Shown here: piece after piece, positions 45,412 through 56,164 of the stretch
How positions within the stretch are numbered: position 1 is the stretch's first letter
Layout: every line of letters begins with the position of its first letter
Assembly (NCBI RefSeq): GCF_026262505.1
Contig: NC_067205.1
Coordinates: 1,612,001-1,676,000, forward strand
Direction: 5' to 3'
Length of the DNA: 64,000 bases
Source: Trichomonas vaginalis G3
Taxonomy: Eukaryota; Parabasalia; Trichomonadida; Trichomonadidae
The notes under the pieces: generated by a model
Told to the model about the DNA's origin: nothing
Seen by the model: the letters and a program-made list of their open reading frames with translations, nothing else
Databases searched by the model: none
Program-made: the position numbers and the translations under genes

Positions 45412-45772
45412 TCAATCGAATACTTTCAATGCGTTTCTGATTGCATTATCCATTAGAAATTGCTTTATTTTGTTTGTTTATCTATATAAACGTATTACTT
45501 TTATTTAATTAATCATATCATTTTAGCCCATGTAATTTTTAATATTTTCATAAAATTTACAAGTTATGAATAATGAAAGATTATATCTTTTGCAGTGAAA
45601 ATCAAAATGTTTTTCAACACAAATACGTAAAAAAACCTTTGAATTTATATATTCGCAGGGAAAAATTATCTTTTGGAGTATGTATTTGGTAAAAATAGAG
45701 TATACATAGAATCTAATGCTTATATATTTGAAAATTAATTATAGAAATTTAAGTTCAAATATCGAATTTTTT

Positions 45773-46132
45773 GAATTCTATCAAACATTTGTTTTTGAAA
45801 CTGTAAAAATACTATATAGATAAATATGTAGTTAAATACAAAACTTTTGTCTAAAAATGTTGAATTTGTTACCAAAAACAATTGAAGCTCTACAAGCATA
45901 TTGAAGACAATCTACTCACGTTTTCTATTAGTTCTAATGATGAAGTAATGACTCTATGTTCTGTGTGCTTTTAAACAAACTTTTTATTCGGAATAATATT
46001 TTATATTTCCAAAAAAAATCAACTAAGAACTAAACACATATAATGAAATTTATATAATAATTGTACAGATGTATATTATAGACAATTTATTGTTAAAAAC
46101 TTGAATATCTTTAAAAATGTATATTTTATTAC
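45773..46132 (-). repeat. pogo-like right terminal inverted repeat
   Basis: Inverted match of 41611-41949 with one insertion (AGATAAATATGTAGTTAAAT). Confidence 0.88.
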
Positions 46133-46224
46133 TTTAATAAGCAGAGAGTAATACGATTGTGAAATTCTCGTTATTCTATAGGAAAAAATAACAATAATCA
46201 AAAAAAAGTTGATCGCCATTCGAA

Positions 46225-46268
46225 CTTGAGCAGACACCAAAAATAAGCCCATTTTAGCGGTTATACTA
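46225..46268 (-). repeat. Degenerate inverted repeat, right arm
   Basis: On the minus strand reads GTATAACCGCTAAAATGGGCTTATTTTTGG; partner of 40488-40532. About 13 exact bases and then interrupted similarity. Confidence 0.35.
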
Positions 46269-46785
46269 CTATACATTTCAATTATTTAATCAAAATTTAA
46301 ATATATATTTGTATTCCAAATATGCTTCAAACTATTTTCATTATGAACGAATTACTTATGAAAGTCAATATATTTGTGTTATGTCTTAATATGCTCTATT
46401 TCCGTTATATTCACAATCATACCTTCTATATTCTTATTTTTTTCACAAATTAAATTTAAATCATCAAGAAAACGACAGTGTAATTTTGCAATCTTGATAC
46501 ATTTCAATCACATCTTATTGATTTATGAGACAATGCAATTAAAACATATTCTTTTTTTTATTTTTCAAATTTCTCGTTTAGAAGAAAGTAGTTATTGTAA
46601 TGATTCAAGTTGTTAACCTGGTTACTTCATTTTTAACATGAAATATATCTCATTTTAGAATTAATCATTAAAACGTAGGGGGAGTCTTTCATTCAAAATT
46701 GTGAGAATACGGTTTTTTTCACCAACATAAAATTTGTCACCAAAAAACCCCATACTGTATCCAATATTAGCGTTTAATAAAATCA
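46269..46785. other. Unassigned A/T-rich spacer
   Basis: No gene recognised. An 80-codon open frame at 46374-46616 is very hydrophobic and phenylalanine-rich, as expected by chance in this composition. Confidence 0.45.
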
Positions 46786-47419
46786 AAAGGTGACCAAACT
46801 ATTTTTTGAAAGTCCGCCATAACTTTAATGGTACTATTTCAGCGTGTACAATGAATACAAAAATTCTAAGAGTGCCACATAAAATAGTACTTTAGACTTG
46901 AGTTAATGCTACCAAGCAAATGTTAAAAAGATAACTTTAGTGTTTTGATAATCAAAGATTAAAATCATTATTGTCTAAATCAATAATCATAACGACAGAA
47001 GTTAATGTTTTTTCATCAGTGCTTTAAATCCACTTTTAAAAGTATACCTCAAAAATCAAAACATCAAAAAAAATTGGCCGATAGGTTTGGCTTTAATTTT
47101 TGTCTGCTTTTATGATTTGATATGGATGTTATAATTTTAAAAGTTGAGCCAAATTCACCAATAGATTTTTGAGATTTGCAAATACTCAATAATTTTCAGC
47201 GTGTTATCTTTTATTAAAAGAACTATTTGGTTTCAGTATCATATAAATTGATATTTACTTTCTATTTGAACCTTCATTTAGCTAATGATTTAATAATACA
47301 GATTTCATCTAGTCCTTATAAGAGAATTTTGAATTTGTTATAATAAAAAAACAAACAGATATAGCTTACACTTCTATAATAAAGATACCTTTTATAGAAA
47401 TCAGTATGAAATGTGTTTT
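46786..47419 (+). repeat. 634-bp direct repeat, right copy
   Basis: Same orientation as 37960-38593, one base difference seen. The DNA between the two copies (8.2 kb) is the nest of three transposon-like layers. Confidence 0.92.
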
Positions 47420-49171
47420 GGCTTATTGGAAGCATATCAGACATAATCGCCATAATCAAAAAATCTATATACCCAATAAGTAATAAATTTGTCGATATAG
47501 ATTTTCCATAAAATTAGTTTTTAGTCTGATCTTAAAATAAATTTAATTTTTTATAAAAAAAATCACATTTAAAAGTACCTTTTTAGTAGCTCGAAATCCT
47601 GTTGGTGGATTTCGGGCGTACTTCAAAATTAGCTTTTCTTCTACATATGCAAGCTATATTTTAAATATGGAGCAAATCGGATCGGCGAAAGGAGTTTAGT
47701 TACCTTTTAAAATCAAAGATTATTGACTTATATTTTGAAAGTAATCTAAGCAGAATTTAGATATCCAAATTCTAAATATCTTCATGCTTAGATGCTAGAT
47801 AATATATTCTTATTTGAAAAATTTATAATGTTATTATTTTCTTATTTGATATTTACTACAAGCAGAAAAGCATTTATATTGTAAATTAACAGATTATGAT
47901 AATTATACTCGTTTTTATATGTTCTTAATGAAGAATATCAAACGTATTTCTATGAGTTTTAAAAAATGAAAAGTTTTAATATGGCTAATATAATTATTAT
48001 CATTAATAGAATAAAAAAGTTTTTTTCGCATATCACTCGATGATTTACCTTCGAGTTTTGATAAATTTCGAAAAAATTTAAGGAATGCTCTTTGAATTTC
48101 TTTACCTATAAGCATATTATCTGCCGTATTATTTTTCGCTAATTGTAGAATTTTATTTAATTTTAATAATTAACCTTCTAAGCTTATTGAGAGATCACAT
48201 TGTATATTTGATACGTAGTACATATGCTAAATCTGTGAATTAGATTGTAAGATATTGAACAAACGTTCTTAAACATTTTAGATTTTAGGGAATTACTGAA
48301 TTAAACTATATTTCTTATATGATATCTTCATGTTTGGATGCTTTGGGTATAATTTATTGGGCTTTTTCTATCCAAATGTTTGGCAATGGTAACCCAATTT
48401 CTAACAAATTTATGATGGAAAAATTTATGACTTTTATGGAGCCGAAAAAAAAGCATAGAATGAATAAGACTATTAAAGATAAGCTGTAATTTGATTGTGA
48501 ATTTTAAGAAAAGAATTTGGATTAAAATTTGAAATTCTTTTTTTTTTGAAAATTAGCCGATGATATGCTTAAGCTAAAAATTACTAGAAGCGGTGTGATA
48601 TAATTTATATAAAAAAACTCATAATTGCCATTATTATTGGTACATATAAAGTCAAATTATAATTTGCAGTTATGCTTTAATCAAAATCTATATTGAAACG
48701 CTTTGTCACATCCATTAAAAAGGCTGTCGCATATAAATCCAAACATTTGCTTGGTATGTACTTTTCCATTTTAACGTCCTGATTGATATAAGCATGTTTT
48801 ACACTTTAAAATAGTAATTATGACAACCTGTACACCATAGAAGTAGGCTATAACAAGAAAAATTAGATTGACATCGAATAATTTCAAGATTTAGAAACAA
48901 TTTGTAGCTTTCTCAATTATCTAGAGTTAAAATTCATTTATAATGAGGTCATATATTTTAATTATCTTGTAATCAATGTTCGAACATTACCATTAAAGGA
49001 ATTTTTACTTTAATTAAATTTAAAAAATATAATTTGTGACTAAAAATAACAAACAAGTTTAATACAAACAAAATAGTATACAAATATACAAAAGAACTAT
49101 CATTTAACGAATATTTCAATCTGAGATTTGAAATTTATGATAGTTATAATAAAGGAGCTCTATTTTGAGAG
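47420..49171. other. Intergenic DNA, 1.75 kb
   Basis: A/T-rich with no convincing gene on either strand. Open frames of 60-66 codons exist but are of low complexity. No repeat shared with the rest of the window was noticed. Confidence 0.5.
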
Positions 49172-51146
49172 CTATGCAGCGAAGTAGAGTGTGGTTACAT
49201 GACTATAATTCACTTTGTTTTCAATTGTCATTGTGCGAAGTGTACTCCTTAAGATTTGTGAAAAATTGCCTTTATTTATGAGATCAACAATGTGTTTTGG
49301 ATGACGTTTCGCATTTAGAATAGCAAACTCTAGATTCTCATATGTGATCCCGTTATGAAATCTACTTAATGTATTATGAATGTATGTTTCAAAATCGCTG
49401 AATTTGTTTGCCTTCTTGGCAAAATTTGATGGTAAAATGACATTTTCTGGGAATAATTGAGCAATATGGCTTTCTTCATATAATGGATCATTTTCAAGAG
49501 GATCAGATTTGTCATTATGAGGATCTAAATCGTTTAATCCTTTCTTGCGTGATTTTTTTTGGTTGGGTTGTCAAAAACATCTTTTTTGACAGATAAACGT
49601 GAAAAAATACTATAACCTGAAATTGGATTTGATATATGTGTTGACATTAAAATTTTTGAGTGAAATTGATTAATTTCATTCACCCAACTAAGCAATACAT
49701 CAACGCTGGAATTACTATTATATCTAAATCCACATTTGGATAACAAGGCATATGCATATTCTTTGCACATTTCATATTGACGTGAATCTTGACGCATTGT
49801 GTAAATGTCTTCAAATGTAATACCAGCTTGATAGTCACGTGAATGGGTTTTCCAGTCAATATCGTATTTTTTATGAATTTTGAGTGTTAAATTACATTCT
49901 GCAATAGATGTTTCGGTTGTTGACAAATCATACTTAAAATGAGCCATGACGCGAAGTAAACCATTCAAATGTTCTTCCGTCATGGTTGTCAAATGAGAAA
50001 AATTGAAAAATGTTGAATTAATACTGAAAAAATATTGGAAACAAATGATTGTTGCTGTAAGATGCTTTACAACTTCCCAAGTTCCCATATAATAGACCGG
50101 ATAAATGTTTCCGTCTATTTTGACAACACCAAGATTTGTCTTAATGTGACGGTCTCTCATTTGAATGCAATGATGTACCAAGAGCAGATATGCAAACCAC
50201 ATCATTTGACATCTTGTGTCAGCATTAAATGCCTCATTTCGTATGCTTTCATACCAGAATGCAAGTGGAGCTATGAATAATGCTTCATTATAATAGTTTT
50301 TTTCTAGAAGCGCCTTTACAGCTCTAATTGAAAATATTGTGATCGGATATTTATCTTTTATCCTTCCCAGAGGTGAAGTATCATTAAGAGCATCACCTAA
50401 TTCGATTGCATCTCTGATCTTGTTAACATCAACAATTGTATTCAGATCAGATGGATGAACTAAAAGCTTAAGTGTTGCATCGAGTAATCTGGTACGTTCA
50501 AGTTTTGACATATGTATGAGATCATTAATCCATACAACTTGATCTCCTTTCTTTAAGATAGCAGTAGCTCTTTTAAATATTTCTTCGGGATCATTACCTT
50601 GCAAAATTTCATTAATAAATTCATCTTGATGCTTATCATATCCGGGATCTCCATCAGTAATGATGACTCTAACTCTTAAGTGCTTTCGTATTTCTTCGAT
50701 TGCTGCATCAATTTCGTGGATAATTCCACTTGCAAACCCATTGGCATGTTCTATAACATGTAATATAACATTTGGCGCATCAAAATTTAGGGGCATACCA
50801 AGAAATATGAATAAGTATTTGATTTCTTCTCCATTTTCATCAACAGGACCTTTTTGGTCTTTAGAGGACCAGGTAGAGAGTGCAACTGCATCTATTGCTA
50901 TTGCCCATTCATATTCAGGTGTATTTTCTACGTGATAGTTCATGCTTTCTAACATTCGCGGAATGAGCTCAGCATGTTTAACAAACTGTTTCATATTCAT
51001 TATGTCTTCATGAAACCTATTGTACAATGTTACAGGCGTAGGAAAAGGTAAACAAAATTCCAAGAGAACATCATATGCTGCTGGTGATTTGCTATGTATT
51101 AAGAATGCCAAATCTACCAATTCACTTTCACCTCCATATCTATAAC
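49172..51146 (-). pseudogene. Transposase-like gene cut by Maverick D
   Basis: The open frame runs from the Maverick D junction (51146) with no ATG, so the 5' part was cut off; it starts YRYGGESELVDLAFLIHS. Candidate catalytic blocks: YEWAIAIDAVALS, VRVIITDGDPGYDK and WINDLIHMSKLERTRLL. The D..H..K..R block recalls P-element/THAP9-type transposases, but the family call is tentative. A frameshift at the eight-T run near 49553 ends the main frame at 49534; the next frame goes on to a stop at 49172 with a helix-rich tail (FAKKANKFSDFETYIHNTL). Confidence 0.55.
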
Positions 51147-51351
51147 AGTTAGTATACCTATCAAGTGTACGGAGGCACTGCGCGCCTCCTTACCCATTAT
51201 ATGTGAATTTGACACTTTACAAAACCGTTAACGTATATTTTACAACACAAACGACAACACCAACTTAACCTTAAATATGTACAAAGCCGCCAACCACTTC
51301 ACCTCACTAACGTTTTCACAAACGACTTCACTACTGTAAAAATAAACGTTC
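51147..51351 (-). repeat. Maverick D right terminal region
   Basis: Reverse-strand match of the A, B and C ends, with the GGCGCGCAGTG subtype word shared with B (GGAGGCGCGCAGTG) rather than with A and C (GGTGGAACGCAGTG). Confidence 0.85.
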
Positions 51352-51678
51352 TCACTTACAAAAGTATTGCAACTCCTCCCATTGCTGTGCTTCACACAAT
51401 AGTTCATATTCTTCAGTATCGCTGCTGTCGCTCCAATCGTCAGAGTCAAAGTCACTGTCAAAATGAATGTATGTAAGTTTTGACAAAGCTAATGAAACAC
51501 GTTTACCGTTTGTATCTACTGCTTGTATAAACTTTCCATTATGCTTGTAGTCATAAACGCTCAAACTAACTTTACCCTTTCTCCCTCGTATCTGATAGAA
51601 TGTATTTTCACGAGGAACGAAGAACAAATTCTTGAACTCATGACCGTTGTAGTTTGTTATCTCAATAGTTTTCGTCAT
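51352..51678 (-). CDS. Maverick D right-end 108-residue protein, diverged version
   Basis: Looks whole. It shares a frame with the 94-residue protein of A-C (I..YN.H.FK.LF..P..N.F.QI, then S.SVYD), so the two are homologues, but with only about a third identity and another acidic tail (SDFDSDDWSDSSDTEEYELL). The neighbours differ far less, so this last gene evolves fast or was exchanged. Its first codons are repeated in the three upstream 118-bp units. Confidence 0.62.
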   Translation of the reverse strand: MTKTIEITNYNGHEFKNLFFVPRENTFYQIRGRKGKVSLSVYDYKHNGKFIQAVDTNGKRVSLALSKLTYIHFDSDFDSDDWSDSSDTEEYELLCEAQQWEELQYFCK

Positions 51679-51770
51679 TTACATAAAAATAAAATAAAAA
51701 TAATTTTAATAAAATAAAATAAAAAATAAACGATATCACTACCTTCACGCGTATGAAAACATAGCACAAA

Positions 51771-52062
51771 ATAAATTAAGGTGAAGTGGTGAAATCTCAC
51801 CTCTTTTTTCACCCGGTTTTTCACCCTCAATAGTTTTCGTCATTTACATAAAAATAAAATAAAAATAAACGTTGTCAGAGGTGAAAAAATAAATTAAGGT
51901 GAAGTGGTGAAATCTCACCTCTTTTTTCACCCGGTTTTTCACCCTCAATAGTTTCCGTCATTTACATAAAAATAAAATAAAAATAAACGTTGTCAGAGGT
52001 GAAAAAATAAATTAAGGTGAAGTGGTGAAATCTCACCTCTTTTTTCACCCGGTTTTTCACCC
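51771..52062 (-). repeat. 118-bp units with palindromic module, about 2.5 copies
   Basis: AAGGTGAAGTGGTGAAATCTCACC starts at 51779, 51897 and 52015, a 118-bp step. Each unit has the Maverick palindromic module, the start codon region of the 108-residue gene (reverse strand ATGACGAAAACTATTGAG or a near copy) and an AAAATAAAATAAAAATAAACG tract. So the promoter and first codons of the right-end gene were multiplied. Confidence 0.85.
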
Positions 52063-52078
52063 ACTTGAATTCATTGCT

Positions 52079-52315
52079 TTATAACTCTCTTCCTTTCTCC
52101 AACTCTTCTAACTTCTTCTTAAGTTCAGCAATGTTGTCTTCATGTAATTTAATCTTTCTCAAAATTCCTTCTTTATCTAATGGTTGCTTTATCTTTCTAA
52201 ACTGAACTCTACCATTCTTCATAGTATGAATGTAAAAACCTTCTGGAATAGTTCCTGATTTAATGTATTCTACCAAGAACTTTTGTTTCATTGCTTCAGT
52301 GACTTTATTTGTCAT
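52079..52315 (-). CDS. Maverick D 78-residue conserved small protein
   Basis: Looks whole. MTNKVTEAMKQKFLVEYIKS start, YIHTMKNGRVQFRKIKQP block, EKGREL end as in A rather than the DDSEE end of C. Confidence 0.65.
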   Translation of the reverse strand: MTNKVTEAMKQKFLVEYIKSGTIPEGFYIHTMKNGRVQFRKIKQPLDKEGILRKIKLHEDNIAELKKKLEELEKGREL

Positions 52316-52364
52316 TTCAATAAAATAAAAATTTTAATATTAAATAAAAATAACGTTATTTTTT

Positions 52365-52823
52365 TCAGTAAGGAAACGCAGGAGTTTTACGATTTATTTG
52401 TGGTGTAGGTTCTGGTTTAAATGTTGGAGTCGGTTTTGGAGTTGACTTTTGAACAGGAGTTTGTAATTCCATAGGTTCAGGAGTCATTGAAGGTGTTGTT
52501 TGTGAAGGCGTTGGTTTTGGCGAAGGTGTTGGAGTTTGTTTAACTTCAGCTACTTCAGTATTATTTACAACATTTGCTTTATTTCTTTTCAACATCATTA
52601 CTGCTCCTGCTGTAGCTAGCAAACCTAGTGGGAGACCATATCTTATATAAGGACTTGACCAAATGCTATTTTTGACAGGAGCTGGTGGAACACCTAACCT
52701 TGGTGATACTGCTCTTTGCCATTGTGCAGCTCGTAAGAAATATTCAATAGGTGCTCCATAATCGTTTGGTAAAGTTTGTTTCATAGATGGTGAAGGTTCA
52801 CGAGAGCTTGATGAAGAACTCAT
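52365..52823 (-). CDS. Maverick D proline-rich single-span protein
   Basis: Looks whole, 152 residues and nearly identical to the C copy, including the GLLATAGAVMML span and the Pro/Thr tail. The palindrome AATAACGTTATT lies between its stop and the next gene start, as in A and C. Confidence 0.65.
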   Translation of the reverse strand: MSSSSSSREPSPSMKQTLPNDYGAPIEYFLRAAQWQRAVSPRLGVPPAPVKNSIWSSPYIRYGLPLGLLATAGAVMMLKRNKANVVNNTEVAEVKQTPTPSPKPTPSQTTPSMTPEPMELQTPVQKSTPKPTPTFKPEPTPQINRKTPAFPY

Positions 52824-52853
52824 TTATAAGCTTTAAAAATAAACGTTCATCCT

Positions 52854-54427
52854 TTATTCCTCACTGTCGTCAGTTGCTAAGTTATAGTCGTCAAGTCTTA
52901 TTATTGGTATGCCTGACTGTCTTACTTGTATTGCAAAGCAACAATCCCTCATAAATCCAATAAGTGGCTTTGGTACATTTTCAGTTGCTAGTTCAATAGG
53001 TCCTTTAACAGACAATTTGTATGTTATTGGAGCAGTAGATGTTTGACCTTGCTGGAAGCAAAAGTCCACTTCTGTTGGAAAACCACATAAGAAATGTGTG
53101 TTGTCATAGCTATCCCATTTATGTTCCACACTACCATCATCCACCAATGACCTCATAACATCTTCATTAAATCCTATCATATCATTGTTTGTATTGCAAG
53201 CGTTCGCAACCATTTCATAAAATACAGGTCCATATGATTTTTCAGGTTCTGCAGGCATATTTCCATAAGCTCCCATGGAAAGCTGAAGATATTTAAACTT
53301 AGGGTTCTCAAAATTAACATAATAGTTGTCTTTCTTTCTAAATAGTGCCAAATACTTTTAACATTAATAGGCGTATAAGCTGCTGTAAATGTTGCACTTG
53401 AACTATCTGTATTCTTTGAGAATGAACCGTCCATAGGAATCCAATCCATAACTTTAACAGGAAAACATAAAGCCTCGTTTGTATAATGTTCTACAAGTTC
53501 TGTATAAATGTTAGGGTCTAAAGAGAATGATTTTGGATGAATAAAACATTCATTAAAATCCATCTTTGTTCGAAATAGTTGCTGGGTTACAGTTGTAATA
53601 GTAACTGTTCCACTAGCTTCTATTGCCTTCGTTATCATAGTGAATGGTTCATTCCATGGAACAAATTTATTTGTCGGTGGATTTGAATCTGAAGCAAATG
53701 CAACTTTAAGAGTTGGATTGAAAGCAACGATATCATTTATAGATATAGATGTGCATTGTAATGCGTCGCTACTGAACTTTACTTTAAGCTGAATGTTACC
53801 AGCAAATGCAGGAATAAATCTTATAGCTTCTAATGGTAAAAACTTTCTAACAGGAATTCTTAAACGAAGCTTAAAATCAAATGATTTTCCTGCTGTAATT
53901 GGACCACTAACAATTTGTCCTGTTCTGCATGTTCCCGAATGACTCCATACATCTTCATGTCGAGTCTTTGAAAAAACATCTACTTTCTTTATTTGTTCGG
54001 TAGTTTGTGAGTTTGAAGTTATATATGCTTCTTCTCTTGCGTTGTCTTGAGAATATACGATACGACCATTTGCAAGGATTTGATATCCAGCAACTGCATA
54101 GAAAGCGTCATCGAAACCAATCCAAAATTCTGGTGGGTTTGTTTTATTGGAACCTGAACCAATTTCTTTATCTACAATAAATTGACCTTCCATTTTATAC
54201 GTAATGAATGTATTGTAAAGGTCCAACATATTTTCACCAGGAGGTGAGAGATTGAATGTTACCCATGTGTTATCTTTAGCAGTTCCAGGTTGTGATGGAA
54301 TCTTTGCGTCAGAATATTTTCTATTAGTGTCACCAATTTGAACTGCATTGTCTATGATATCGAAATACGAGCGAATCTGATGAATATGCTCTGCTGGAGT
54401 AAATTCGTTTAACTGTTCGTTCTGCAT
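52854..54427 (-). pseudogene. Maverick D major capsid protein gene (fossil)
   Basis: Nearly identical to the Maverick C copy, with about one break. It starts MQNEQLNEFTPAEHIHQ and ends ATDDSEE. Given that break it may be inactive, or the break may be a sequencing error, because the rest of the reading frame is well kept. Confidence 0.78.
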
Positions 54428-54454
54428 GTATTTACTTCAGATAAAAATATCTAT

Positions 54455-54883
54455 TTACTTCATTATTCTCACTCTTCTTCTTGGTATTCGTGGTGGAAGT
54501 TGTTTCTTGACATTTTCAATGAACTGTACATTCTCTTTTGTCTCAACTTCTTTCACTGGTGGGTCAGGGTTCTTTGACTCGGTTTGCTTTTCAATGAAAT
54601 TCACGAACTTTGCAATAAGCTCTTGGTTCGTTATTGAAAGTACATCTGGCTTCTTTTCTTCTTGTTCTTTTGGTGGCTCAGTTTGAACAGAAGGTTTTAT
54701 ATGGGCTTCGCCATCGGTGCCATGCACCTTAATGTTGTCGCTCTCTGCATTCGCTAATGGAACCTTTCTTTTTCTTACATATATTTTACCATCTTTACTC
54801 TGACTTACGTAATAGAAAGGATGTTGTATTCCTCTTGCGTCATTTAATATAATAGACTCTCGCTCTGATTTTGACAAGCTCAT
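54455..54883 (-). CDS. Maverick D basic protein upstream of capsid
   Basis: Looks whole, 142 residues. Same as the C copy except for a short GC-rich segment (VHGTDGEAHIKP here against VYGKGEVHEAHIKP). The end is basic, PRRRVRIMK. Confidence 0.62.
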   Translation of the reverse strand: MSLSKSERESIILNDARGIQHPFYYVSQSKDGKIYVRKRKVPLANAESDNIKVHGTDGEAHIKPSVQTEPPKEQEEKKPDVLSITNQELIAKFVNFIEKQTESKNPDPPVKEVETKENVQFIENVKKQLPPRIPRRRVRIMK

Positions 54884-54928
54884 TTTACATTGGTTAAAGT
54901 TTCAATTTTGTTTTTTATCTGCAGTCAA

Positions 54929-55201
54929 ATGACTCAGACAAGTCATACGGACAAGACCCAAGGGGTCATAGATGTTGAAGCATTGAAGAAAGAAATTCGT
55001 GAGCAAATTTTATCCGAACTGAAGGAACAAAAACCAGAACAAAAGCCAGAGAAACCAAAGAGAAAGTTAAGTGAAAAACAACTTGCTGCATTAGCTGCTG
55101 GAAGACAGAAGAACCCACGTTTGCTGGCGAAGAAAGCTAGAGAAGAAGCAAAAGCAAAGGAAGAACAAAAAGCTAAAGAAGCTGAAGTGAAGAAAGAGTA
55201 A
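54929..55201 (+). CDS. Maverick D small charged protein
   Basis: Looks whole, 90 residues from the ATG at 54929 (MTQTSHTDKTQG). The tail EEAKAKEEQKAKEAEVKKE is longer than in C, a sign of slippage in the Ala/Lys/Glu repeat. Divergent from the basic protein gene by 45 bp. Confidence 0.6.
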   Translation: MTQTSHTDKTQGVIDVEALKKEIREQILSELKEQKPEQKPEKPKRKLSEKQLAALAAGRQKNPRLLAKKAREEAKAKEEQKAKEAEVKKE

Positions 55202-55225
55202 ATGGTTTATTTTTATCGGAACTAA

Positions 55226-56083
55226 ATGTATAGACAAATACCTTTATCTGTTGCGTTCAGTAGTGAAAACCCTGACGTCAAAATAAAGGGGAACAGAGTA
55301 ACGTTTAAGTTTCCAACAGACTGGATTGTGAACATAAATGAAGAGAAGTACATTGGCATAACATCTATGTATATAACACGTGCTTTCAGAAAGGTTGAAT
55401 TTATACTTCAAGTCGAGATAGAAAATGACGAACAGTCTTTAAGTGCCCAAAACATTCACATGTACAGGTACTTCAATGATAGTACGACGTTAGAAGACTG
55501 TATAATTACATTTTACGAAAATTTTCAAAAGAAGTTTAACATGGATTTAGAAAAATTAAAACCTTTACGTGATTTTCTTGTAAAACTGAAAGAAGAAGGA
55601 ATTGTAGAAAGATTAATAGCTTTTCATTACGAGTTCGTGGAAAATGAAGATGGAACACATGACTGTCAATTCATAATATTCTCACCATTCAATGAATTAG
55701 CTGAAAAGAAAGAAAATCCATTACGTATAAAATTTCAAATCTCTGAACCAAGTGATGATTTCAAAAGTGTATTCAATTATGATGCAATGCTTCCGAGGAA
55801 AAATGATTTTTCAGAAATTAGATTTCCAGGTATTTGGGATAGAAAGCAAGCAATACTTTACTCTAATATAGCCAAAGGCGTTGAAAATGAGTTCATTGGT
55901 CATACAAGAAATTCACCACTGCCAAATCCTAAATATTACAAGCTTACTGGCTTCAATCGTGAGTTTTGGATAGACATGTACTCCACTCATGACCATAAAG
56001 CACCTGTTTTGCTACCTCCAGATGGGAAAGATTGTTTATACATTGAAGCACAATTGTTAAACTCTACAATAGCTGTATTGTAA
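55226..56083 (+). CDS. Maverick D 285-residue probable structural protein
   Basis: Looks whole. Residues 1-80 and the last 75 are almost identical to Maverick C, while residues 85-210 differ at about one in three positions. Start MYRQIPLSVAF, end NSTIAVL. The role is inferred from position beside the capsid genes (minor capsid/penton type). Confidence 0.6.
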   Translation: MYRQIPLSVAFSSENPDVKIKGNRVTFKFPTDWIVNINEEKYIGITSMYITRAFRKVEFILQVEIENDEQSLSAQNIHMYRYFNDSTTLEDCIITFYENFQKKFNMDLEKLKPLRDFLVKLKEEGIVERLIAFHYEFVENEDGTHDCQFIIFSPFNELAEKKENPLRIKFQISEPSDDFKSVFNYDAMLPRKNDFSEIRFPGIWDRKQAILYSNIAKGVENEFIGHTRNSPLPNPKYYKLTGFNREFWIDMYSTHDHKAPVLLPPDGKDCLYIEAQLLNSTIAVL

Positions 56084-56164
56084 ATGACCACATGGGCTTC
56101 GCCCTTGCCGCTAGCGGCTTATTTTTATCACGAATGACCTCATTGCTGACAAAAATAAATGACC
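56084..56164. terminator. Spacer between convergent Maverick D genes
   Basis: Contains GGGCTTCGCCC, the palindrome GCCGCTAGCGGC, and GAATGACCTCATTGC. The two GC-rich palindromes are absent in A and C at this place. The gap probably holds 3' end signals for both genes. Confidence 0.42.

Larger units (their letters stand above)
41611..46132 (+). mobile_element. pogo-like (Tc1/mariner superfamily) transposon, 4.5 kb
   Basis: Terminal inverted repeats of about 340-360 bp: 41611-41949 and 45773-46132, which match closely except for an insertion of about 20 bp in the right one. The flanking words TTAATAA on both sides (near 41600-41607 and 46133-46140) could be a target duplication or a chance match around a TA target. 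The only gene is a DDE_1-type transposase, frameshifted twice. Confidence 0.82.

Noticed and set aside
37960-47419. LTR retrotransposon bounded by the 634-bp direct repeats
   Set aside because: No TG...CA ends, no primer site, and no reverse transcriptase, protease or gag-like frame between them.
47915-48115. Small gene of 66 codons
   Set aside because: Short, low complexity, no homologue in the window and no start context.
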